From Methanosarcinales archaeon (lineage in GTDB: Archaea; Halobacteriota; Methanosarcinia; Methanosarcinales; Methanogasteraceae): a stretch of 6,572 bases of DNA. This document shows, piece after piece, positions 1-4,306 of the stretch. The position numbers and the translations under genes were made by a program. The stretch lies in NCBI GenBank assembly GCA_030666765.1, contig DAOUXE010000063.1, positions 1-6,572 of the forward strand, written 5' to 3'. The first letter of the stretch is position 1. The number at the start of each line of letters is the position of its first letter. The notes under the pieces were generated by a model. It saw only the letters and a program-made list of their open reading frames with translations, was not told where the DNA came from and searched no databases.

Positions 1-259
1 TACCTGAGTAGTTACCGTAAAACTTGAGATATAGTGATTTCACCGGAATTTTCGATTGTGCCAGAAATCTTGTGAAAATCCGCGTAATCTTGTGGTTCCT
101 ACCACGAGTTACTCGGGGTATGTACTTTTGCTACTTTATTGTTCGGCAAGCACATAGTATCGATTCGATGCCGCGATTGAAATTCTCACCGGAAGAATAG
201 TTTTATTACCTACTTAAACGTCTGCTGCCTCGACAATTTAGCCACAAACCCCCACTCCC
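1..259. other. Gene-free left flank, downstream of nifB
   Basis: I see no supportable gene here. The longest plausible minus-strand frame that I checked (ATG at 155, TAG at 99-101) has only 18 codons and no ribosome binding site. Visible small elements are a 9-base direct repeat AATCTTGTG at 66-74 and 86-94, a hairpin at 89-108, an 11-base near-palindrome ATCGATTCGAT at 169-179, and an A/T-rich ATATAG at about 29-34 that could be a TATA box for a gene lying left of the window. No clear T-tract terminator follows the nifB stop on the minus strand. Confidence 0.6.
89..115. repeat. Overlapping small hairpins
   Basis: Positions 89-96 pair with 101-108 (8 pairs, one G-U if read as plus-strand RNA) around a TCCT loop. 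The right arm also shares CGAG (105-108) with a second, exclusive hairpin to CTCG (112-115). No T tract follows on the plus strand, so it does not look like a standard terminator. Its role is unknown. Confidence 0.3.
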
Positions 260-1150
260 TCACTTGTAATACTTATCCTGCACATCCTCGCCCAGCCGAC
301 CGATCGCGTCAGCCCGACACTGTCTACAGTGCCGCATCTGCTTGGTGATCTTACTACATTCATCTTGCATGGCGCGCTTCTCCGAGAGCGTTGGCGGCGT
401 GATGTCTGCAAACTTGTACTGCGGGATCAGTGGCATGATGTTCTGCAGGTAAACCCCAAGTTCCCGGATCTTCTTTGCGACCTCGATGATGTGATGATCG
501 TTGATCGTTGGTATGAGGACCGTATTCACCTTCGTGATCAGCCCCAGTTCAACGGACATCGCAAGCCCTTCCAGTTGATTCTTGAGGATGATCTCTGCGC
601 CTTCTCTCCCGGTATACTTCTTTCCATGATAATTTACAAACGAGTATATCTTCTCGCCGATCTCAGGATCGACCGCACTCAGGGTTACCGTGACGTTCGA
701 GACTCCAAGATCCTTCAGAAGTTTTACCTTCTCAGGAAGTAGGAGTCCGTTGGTGCTGAAACACTTGATCAGATGCGGAAAATCTTCTTTTAGGAGCCGG
801 AGCGTTTCGAACGTTTCCTCATTAAAAAGCGGCTCTCCAGGACCTGCAATACCGATCACCTTGATATAAGGAAAGTCCCTGATCACGTTCCTGACACGCT
901 CGACCGCCTCTTCCGGAGATAGGACTTGACTTGTAACACCGGGCCTGCTCTCGTTTACGCAGTCAAACTCCCGGATACAGTAGTTACACTGGATATTACA
1001 CTTCGGCGCGACAGCAAGATGCATCCGCCCGAACGCGTGACATGCACCCGCGCTGAAACAGGGATGTTCCTGGATCTGTCTTAGTTGGGATGGATCCCAT
1101 GGCACATCCCTGCCGTCGATCTTTGCTACACGGTACTCTTCTGAAGTCAT
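260..1150 (-). CDS. nifB: NifB, radical SAM nitrogenase-cofactor core synthase (archaeal short form)
   Basis: This 296-residue protein is a cytosolic radical SAM enzyme. In the family, it fuses two [4Fe-4S] clusters and inserts a SAM-derived carbide to make NifB-co, the 8Fe core of FeMo-, V- and Fe-only nitrogenase cofactors. Seen directly: the radical SAM motif CxxxCxxC at C51, C55 and C58, inside AVAPKCNIQCNYC; the N-terminal HPCFS (H29, C31) and C64; GPGEPL at 103-108; CFSTNG with C130; and the C-terminal signature RHCRQCRADAIG with C275 and C278. The extra Cys/His residues are those the family uses for the precursor clusters. The protein ends shortly after LGED, so it lacks the NifX-like tail of many bacterial NifB proteins, as is usual in archaea. 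The ATG overlaps the NifU-domain stop (ATGA), implying coupled translation; an AAGGTGGT stretch lies about 9 nt upstream. No nifHDK is nearby. The family call is very secure. Confidence 0.96.
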   Translation of the reverse strand: MTSEEYRVAKIDGRDVPWDPSQLRQIQEHPCFSAGACHAFGRMHLAVAPKCNIQCNYCIREFDCVNESRPGVTSQVLSPEEAVERVRNVIRDFPYIKVIGIAGPGEPLFNEETFETLRLLKEDFPHLIKCFSTNGLLLPEKVKLLKDLGVSNVTVTLSAVDPEIGEKIYSFVNYHGKKYTGREGAEIILKNQLEGLAMSVELGLITKVNTVLIPTINDHHIIEVAKKIRELGVYLQNIMPLIPQYKFADITPPTLSEKRAMQDECSKITKQMRHCRQCRADAIGRLGEDVQDKYYK

Positions 1151-1377
1151 ACTGCCTCTACCACCTTAACTTCAGGAACTTCCTTCATGAGAATCCGCTC
1201 GACACCTACTTTTAGCGTGTACTGTGACATGGCGCAGCCAGCACATGCACCAACAAGCCGCACCTTCACGGCACCGTCGTCATCAACATCGACCAGTTCG
1301 ATATCGCCGCCGTCCGCCTGCAGCATCGGCCTGATCTTCTCGATTATCGGTTCAACTTTCTTTTTTATATCAGCCAA
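1147..1377 (-). CDS. Stand-alone NifU C-terminal-domain Fe-S scaffold/carrier
   Basis: This small cytosolic protein is a NifU C-terminal domain (NfU type), which in the family binds a [4Fe-4S] cluster through a CxxC pair and passes it to client proteins. Seen directly: IRPMLQADGGDIELV near the N terminus, then GACAGCAMSQYTLKVGVERIL with C45 and C48 (numbered from the TTG). I chose a TTG start at 1377. A strong Shine-Dalgarno, GGAGGT at 1385-1390, sits 7 nt before it, and the resulting 76-residue protein is exactly one domain. The longer ATG frames, from 1464 (105 aa) or 1407 (86 aa), add a Lys/Arg/Glu-rich leader outside the domain, and the first would also overlap the end of dphB. The stop overlaps the nifB ATG, so the two are probably made together, which suggests cluster supply to NifB. 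NfU proteins also serve other Fe-S clients. Confidence 0.9.
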   Translation of the reverse strand: MADIKKKVEPIIEKIRPMLQADGGDIELVDVDDDGAVKVRLVGACAGCAMSQYTLKVGVERILMKEVPEVKVVEAV

Positions 1378-1384
1378 TCTTCGT

Positions 1385-1390
1385 ACCTCC
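1385..1390 (-). promoter_or_regulatory. Shine-Dalgarno that sets the TTG start of the NifU-domain gene
   Basis: GGAGGT on the minus strand, preceded by AAA, is followed by 7 nt (ACGAAGA) and then TTG at 1377. It is the strongest ribosome binding site in the window, and it lies inside the longer ATG-initiated frames, where it could not serve their starts. Confidence 0.75.
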
Positions 1391-1435
1391 TTTTTATTCT
1401 GTTCCATTCGTTTCCGTTCCGTTTCAGTACAATTT

Positions 1436-1445
1436 CTGTATATGT
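1436..1445 (-). promoter_or_regulatory. Possible TATA box for nifU-domain/nifB
   Basis: On the minus strand ACATATACAG follows TTTACAA, which is A/T-rich and resembles an archaeal BRE-TATA. Transcription would start near 1415, leaving a leader of about 38 nt before the TTG. It sits in the 76-nt gap after dphB. Three GGAA blocks (1401-1404, 1412-1415, 1416-1419 region) lie between it and the start codon. Co-transcription with dphB is equally possible. Confidence 0.3.
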
Positions 1446-1453
1446 TTGTAAAC

Positions 1454-2236
1454 CTATCGCTCAATTATACTCTCTGGCGCGCCCGCAAACCGGAGAAGGG
1501 CCTCCGCCTCCATCTGGTGCAGACCTGCAGGAACGATTAGCAGATGCATGGGCGCACCGAAATCATACCCGGCGAGGTCGTGTAGATAGCCACACTTAAC
1601 AGCGACATCAGGCGATCCGGCACGTGCAATCCCAATACCGAGAGAGCGGTCGAGCAGCCCGCGCTCATCAACCTGCATCAACAATTGAACCGCCTCCGAA
1701 ATCGTCATAAAACCCTTATCATGATCGATATCTAGAAAAAGCATCGTATGAAGGTTGTTATCGCGGTTTAAGAGAACCGTGTTATATGGTGTCTCTGAAA
1801 CGATCGTCTTTGACCGGACAGTGTATGGAAATGGGATGGTTGCAGACTTTCCGAACCGGTAGTTCTGCAAGCCGGCAAGACCTGCTGCCGCAGACGCAAT
1901 CGATGTTCCGTGAACGAGCACCGTTGCAATACCGAGATCCGATGCGCGCAGGCGCAGATCCATATGTGTCGTCGAGACCATCGGATCCCCGCCTGATAAC
2001 AGCACCACATCCCGATCGATTGCATGGTGCAGCCATGTCGGATCCGTCTCGATCTCACCTCGTGAAAGCGTTGTGATCTTTGTCTGGTATCGCGACTCCA
2101 TGTGTTCTATGGTAGTTCCCATCATCTTCGAGGTGTAAAACTCGGCAAATACCATATCGGCATCTTTTATTGCTCTGACACCCTTTAGGGTGATATCTTC
2201 TTCGTCATATAGCCCGAGACCAACAAACGTTAACAT
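1454..2236 (-). CDS. dphB: Diphthine synthase (EF-2 diphthamide methyltransferase)
   Basis: This 260-residue cytosolic SAM-dependent methyltransferase (tetrapyrrole-methylase fold) methylates the modified histidine of elongation factor 2 to give diphthine, the second step of diphthamide synthesis. Seen directly: the N-terminal MLTFVGLGLYDEEDIT, GGDPMVSTTH at 82-91, HGTSIASAAAGLAGLQNYRFG at 109-129 and TIPFPY. I start it at the ATG at 2236, because MLTFVGLGL is the normal family N terminus and the length is typical. The longer frame from 2290 adds 18 residues that would cross the promoter of the divergent gene. No ribosome binding site precedes 2236, but a TATA box is centred 26 nt upstream, so the message is probably leaderless. 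It ends in TAG, 76 nt before the NifU-domain gene in the same direction. Confidence 0.95.
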   Translation of the reverse strand: MLTFVGLGLYDEEDITLKGVRAIKDADMVFAEFYTSKMMGTTIEHMESRYQTKITTLSRGEIETDPTWLHHAIDRDVVLLSGGDPMVSTTHMDLRLRASDLGIATVLVHGTSIASAAAGLAGLQNYRFGKSATIPFPYTVRSKTIVSETPYNTVLLNRDNNLHTMLFLDIDHDKGFMTISEAVQLLMQVDERGLLDRSLGIGIARAGSPDVAVKCGYLHDLAGYDFGAPMHLLIVPAGLHQMEAEALLRFAGAPESIIER

Positions 2237-2246
2237 CGCGTCTAAT

Positions 2247-2280
2247 CTCTGTGCCAATTTATTTAAGTTGCACCGCAGAG
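2247..2280. promoter_or_regulatory. Shared divergent promoter with near-symmetric TATA
   Basis: TTTATTTAA at 2258-2266 reads as a TATA box on both strands. Its centre (2262) is 26 nt from the dphB ATG (2236) and 27 nt from the PUA-gene ATG (2289), the usual archaeal TATA-to-start distance. Both transcripts would therefore begin at or next to the start codon. The TATA is flanked by imperfect inverted arms, CTCTGTGCCAA (2247-2257) and TTGCACCGCAGAG (2268-2280). These could be an operator or initiator-region symmetry. Confidence 0.6.
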
Positions 2281-2288
2281 TTGAGATC

Positions 2289-2774
2289 ATGGGAATCCAT
2301 ACCAGATCGAGGCATTACCTGAGAAGCAGTGATGCGAAAAAGATCATAAGAGAACTCGAAAAGGCATTTGATCCGTCTGATATCGGGGGTGTATTCAAAG
2401 GGAAGCGGTTTGAACTGGTTACAACCGATGTTTGTAATATCATACTGGTTGAGGATGTACCAATGATCTTCATGCCCGATGGCGAGCCGTTTCTCACTGT
2501 GCGCGGTGCGCTTGAGGTAAAACCAGAGTCGCGCATTGTTGTGGTGGATGCTGGCGCCACCAGGTTCGTGGTGAACGGTGCTGATGTGATGCGCCCGGGA
2601 ATCGTGCAGGCAGATCCCGGCATCAAGGAAGGGGACCTTGTGATCATAATCGAGGAGGTGCACAGAAAAGCACTTGCGATCGGGCGTGCGCTCATTTCAG
2701 GAGACGAGATGATTGGTGACTCCGGGAAAGCGATCAAATCCTTGCACTATGTTGGTGATGCTATCTGGAAGTAA
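2289..2774 (+). CDS. PUA-domain RNA-binding protein, archaeal MCT-1/Tma20-like
   Basis: This 161-residue protein belongs to the archaeal relatives of eukaryotic MCTS1/Tma20, which bind RNA and the small ribosomal subunit during initiation or recycling. The archaeal role is not well defined. Seen directly: a basic N terminus (MGIHTRSRHYLR) and a pre-PUA domain of about residues 1-75. The PUA domain covers about 80-155, with VVVDAGATRFVVNGADVMRPG, then EGDLVIIIEE and ALAIGRALISGDEM. The ending LHYVGDAIWK is typical of the family. I start it at the ATG at 2289; an upstream in-frame ATG at 2190 would run through the divergent promoter and into dphB, and adds non-family sequence. There is no clear Shine-Dalgarno, so it is probably leaderless. 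Its divergent partner dphB also serves translation. Confidence 0.9.
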   Translation: MGIHTRSRHYLRSSDAKKIIRELEKAFDPSDIGGVFKGKRFELVTTDVCNIILVEDVPMIFMPDGEPFLTVRGALEVKPESRIVVVDAGATRFVVNGADVMRPGIVQADPGIKEGDLVIIIEEVHRKALAIGRALISGDEMIGDSGKAIKSLHYVGDAIWK

Positions 2775-2779
2775 TACGA

Positions 2780-2804
2780 TAACCAAAAAGTTTATTAATG
2801 GTTA
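2780..2804 (+). promoter_or_regulatory. BRE/TATA promoter inside an inverted repeat (possible operator)
   Basis: CCAAAAAG followed by TTTATTAA (2791-2798) is a good match to an archaeal BRE-TATA and predicts a start near 2820. The perfect 6-base arms TAACCA (2780-2785) and TGGTTA (2799-2804) enclose it, centred 19 bases (about two helical turns) apart. This is the layout of a repressor site that blocks TBP/TFB. Confidence 0.5.
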
Positions 2805-2820
2805 ATAATTACTTACATTA

Positions 2821-2835
2821 AGCACATATTGTGCT
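2821..2835. repeat. Perfect inverted repeat at predicted transcription start
   Basis: AGCACA-TAT-TGTGCT begins essentially at the predicted start site of the candidate RNA. It could be a 5' protective hairpin in RNA or a DNA operator. Confidence 0.45.
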
Positions 2836-2843
2836 GTGCGGAC

Positions 2844-2870
2844 AAGGTGAAAAACGCCTCCTTTCACCTT
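2844..2870. repeat. Perfect 9-bp inverted repeat, loop with CCTCC
   Basis: AAGGTGAAA (2844-2852) and TTTCACCTT (2862-2870) are exact reverse complements separated by AACGCCTCC. It is the longest perfect short-range hairpin I found in the window. Confidence 0.6.
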
Positions 2871-2936
2871 TGATGACAAAACTGGGATGACGGATTCCTC
2901 CTCGTTTATATCCCGTCTGTGGGGGGTGGGGTTACG

Positions 2937-2941
2937 TTTTT
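2937..2941 (+). terminator. T-tract terminator candidate for the small RNA
   Basis: TTTTT follows a G-rich stretch and lies 20 nt after the last hairpin. Archaeal RNA polymerase terminates at short T runs without needing a hairpin, so this is a reasonable 3' end, though only five T long. Confidence 0.3.
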
Positions 2942-2972
2942 AGTACGGCAAGGGGTCATTGGTTTGATCACT

Positions 2973-3056
2973 CTGGTGCTGGAGCGGACTATGTCATAAA
3001 CAGCAGAAGAGTTTGCAGACACCCACATCCCGGCGCAGTTACGTCCAGTGCACCAG
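2973..3056. repeat. Long-range inverted repeat enclosing about 60 bases
   Basis: CTGGTG (2973-2978) plus CTGGA (2979-2983) pair with TCCAG (3044-3048) and CACCAG (3051-3056), 11 bp with a 2-base bulge. Inside, TGTC/GACA (2992-2995, 3018-3021) and AAAC/GTTT (2998-3001, 3011-3014) can form an inner hairpin. Part of the 3' arm can instead pair as CAGTGCA (3046-3052) with TGCACTG (3066-3072), so the two folds exclude each other. Strand and function are unknown. Confidence 0.35.
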
Positions 3057-3078
3057 CCACAATGATGCACTGCTTACT

Positions 3079-3097
3079 AAAAAATCCCGGGATCCGG
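3079..3097 (-). terminator. Terminator of the aminotransferase gene
   Basis: On the minus strand a short hairpin, CCGG-ATC-CCGG, is followed by GA and T6 (3079-3084), beginning 5 nt after the TAG. A second T6 tract (3105-3110) overlaps the stop codon region. The two lie in a 10-base direct repeat, ATTTTTTAGT (3102-3111 and 3076-3085). Confidence 0.6.
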
Positions 3098-3102
3098 TTT
3101 AA

Positions 3103-4239
3103 CTAAAAAATAGTATCCTTGATCCGGGTAAGCGCGTCGTATATTCGCTCTCTCGACGCCGCATACGATATCCGTATGAAACCTGAACTTCCAGGACCGA
3201 ATGCGGATCCGGGGGTGACTGCGATATACGCTTCCTTAAGCAAGCGTTTTGCGACAGAGTCCCCGCCACCGTAGTCCGTAACATCCAGAAAGAGATAGAA
3301 CGCACCGGCAGGCGTCGTGCAGTTAAACCCAAGAGATTTCAGCCCATCGACCAGAATATCCCGCCGTGCTTCAAACTCGGCTACCATCGAATCGACCGAT
3401 CCGTGATCCGACCGCAGCGCGGTAACGCCTGCATGTTGAACAAAGGATGCGGCATGGCTCACCGAATGCGACTGTAGTTTGAGCGCAGCTCTGACAATGT
3501 CCGGAGGCGCTGCCATGTATCCAAGACGCCAACCCGTCATCGCGTACGATTTCGAGAAGCCGTTTATCGTGATCACCTGGTCGTGCATCCCGTCAAAAGA
3601 CCCAATGCTGTAGTGTTTTTTGCCGTAGATGATCTTCTCGTAGATTTCATCGGAGAGTACTGTGATGTCATTATCGATTGCGATCTCTGCAATCTCCTTG
3701 AGGTGTTTTTTCCCGAATACGGCGCCACTCGGGTTTCCAGGACTATTTATGATGATGAGCTTTGTTTTACCTGTGACGTAAGCCCCGATGTCAGGCGGCA
3801 TAAAATCCTGATCTGTTGGGGCCCATACCGTGCGGGCGCCTGCGTACTTGATGCATGCATCGTAACTGACCCACGCCGGATCGAGTAGTATCGCCTCGTC
3901 TCCCTCGTCAAGTACCGCCTGCACCGACTGGAAGATTGCCTGCTTTGCGCCAGGAGTCACAAGGATCTGATCGGGCGCGGCATCGAGTTTGTTCTCTGTA
4001 TGAAGTTTCTCCGCGATCGCATTCCTAAGTTCAGGGATTCCGGCAGCAGGTGTGTAATGAGTCTCGCCGCGGCGGATCGACTGGAAAGCCGATTTGCAGA
4101 TGTATTCGGGCGTGTCAAAGTCTGGCTCGCCAAGGCTCATGGTTATAACGTCATTTCCCATCCCCTCAAGTTCGGATGCGAGTTTTGCTATCGCAAGCGT
4201 TGCGGATTCCTCTATAAGGCTCAGCCGTCCGGACGTCAT
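3103..4239 (-). CDS. Class I PLP aminotransferase, aspartate aminotransferase-like
   Basis: This 378-residue cytosolic fold-type I aminotransferase probably moves amino groups between aspartate (or a related amino acid) and 2-oxoglutarate. Seen directly: LGEPDFDTP (36-44), NSPGNPSG with N169, SDEIY with D197 (pyridine-nitrogen partner), SKSYAMTGWRLGY with the PLP-binding K230 and R238, and FIRISYA with R356, the usual carboxylate-binding arginine. Length and all core residues are normal, so it should be active. Substrate specificity cannot be read from sequence: aspartate, alanine, aromatic or other acceptors are possible. The only common in-frame start is the ATG at 4239, and the RLSLIEESATLAIAKLA beginning fits the family. 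No Shine-Dalgarno directly precedes it; a short upstream ORF ends across this ATG. It ends in TAG, with two T6 tracts. Confidence 0.92.
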   Translation of the reverse strand: MTSGRLSLIEESATLAIAKLASELEGMGNDVITMSLGEPDFDTPEYICKSAFQSIRRGETHYTPAAGIPELRNAIAEKLHTENKLDAAPDQILVTPGAKQAIFQSVQAVLDEGDEAILLDPAWVSYDACIKYAGARTVWAPTDQDFMPPDIGAYVTGKTKLIIINSPGNPSGAVFGKKHLKEIAEIAIDNDITVLSDEIYEKIIYGKKHYSIGSFDGMHDQVITINGFSKSYAMTGWRLGYMAAPPDIVRAALKLQSHSVSHAASFVQHAGVTALRSDHGSVDSMVAEFEARRDILVDGLKSLGFNCTTPAGAFYLFLDVTDYGGGDSVAKRLLKEAYIAVTPGSAFGPGSSGFIRISYAASRERIYDALTRIKDTIF

Positions 4240-4289
4240 GATGTCAACCAGTTTCTTATCGAGCTTAACAGCACTGAAGAATCCTCCAT
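4236..4289 (-). CDS. Possible upstream ORF / leader peptide coupled to the aminotransferase
   Basis: A 17-codon frame from the ATG at 4289 encodes MEDSSVLLSSIRNWLTS, and its TGA overlaps the aminotransferase ATG (ATGA). A TATA-like TTTAAATA is centred about 25 nt upstream, so the ATG could be leaderless. Alternatively, GGAGG (4283-4287) with an 8-nt spacer points to a GTG at 4274 in the same frame, giving 12 residues. Either way, ribosomes ending here would be placed on the aminotransferase start, which lacks its own binding site. I recognise no peptide family and see no run of one amino acid to suggest attenuation. Chance is possible. Confidence 0.4.
   Translation of the reverse strand: MEDSSVLLSSIRNWLTS
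4283..4287 (-). promoter_or_regulatory. Shine-Dalgarno of the upstream ORF
   Basis: GGAGG lies 8 nt before a GTG at 4274, in the upstream ORF frame, and 43 nt before the aminotransferase ATG, too far to serve it directly. It explains how ribosomes could load on this message. Confidence 0.4.
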
Positions 4290-4306
4290 GAGATGTTATT
4301 ATCCCG

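Larger units (their letters stand above)
2820..2941 (+). ncRNA. Candidate small RNA with two C-rich (anti-Shine-Dalgarno-like) loops
   Basis: The predicted start follows the TATA box by about 25 nt. The RNA would begin with a 6-bp hairpin (AGCACA 2821-2826 / TGTGCT 2830-2835). Next comes a perfect 9-bp hairpin, AAGGTGAAA (2844-2852) / TTTCACCTT (2862-2870), with loop AACGCCTCC. A third hairpin, GACGGAT (2889-2895) / ATCCCGTC (2910-2917, one bulged C), has a loop containing TCCTCCTC. It closes with a G-rich run and T5 (2937-2941), a plausible archaeal terminator. Both large loops display CCTCC, complementary to GGAGG. I recognise no known RNA family: C/D-box, tRNA, SRP and RNase P signatures are absent. 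This is an inference from sequence; no expression evidence is available. Confidence 0.35.
2775..3102. other. 328-base gene-free intergenic region with promoter and RNA-like structure
   Basis: This lies between the converging ends of the PUA gene and the aminotransferase. No frame above about 25 codons with normal start signals is present. It holds a BRE/TATA promoter (2781-2798), inverted repeats at 2780-2804, 2821-2835, 2844-2870 and 2889-2917, a G-rich tract (2919-2931) and T5 (2937-2941). A long-range stem joins 2973-2983 to 3044-3056, and the aminotransferase terminator lies at 3079-3097. The individual elements are listed separately. Confidence 0.7.

Noticed and set aside
160..195. TTTCAATC on the minus strand, reminiscent of archaeal CRISPR repeat ends
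   Set aside because: It occurs once, without repeated units or spacers.
200..220. TTTTATTA on the plus strand as a promoter
   Set aside because: No plus-strand gene or structured RNA follows; it points into the antisense of nifB.
329..742. 137-codon plus-strand frame antisense to nifB
   Set aside because: It is a shadow of a strongly conserved gene; its sequence resembles no family and it has no start signals of note.
2237..2290. N-terminal 18-residue extension of dphB, and the upstream ATG (2190) of the PUA gene
   Set aside because: Both would cross the shared TATA box, and neither adds sequence seen in the families.
2871..2876. TGATGA resembling a box C of a C/D guide RNA
   Set aside because: No CTGA box D or D' is found at suitable distance; only CTGG and CTGT occur.
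2919..2931. G6TG4 run as a G-quadruplex
   Set aside because: Only two G tracts are present, not four.
2887..2943. 18-codon plus-strand frame MTDSSSFISRLWGVGLRF
   Set aside because: No Shine-Dalgarno precedes it, and it lies in hairpin and G-rich sequence better explained as RNA structure; too short to support.
2994..3105. TAG readthrough of the aminotransferase (possible pyrrolysine) into 36 further codons
   Set aside because: The protein already has normal family length at the first TAG, the T6 tracts end transcription there, and the added residues form no recognisable domain. dphB also uses TAG as an ordinary stop.
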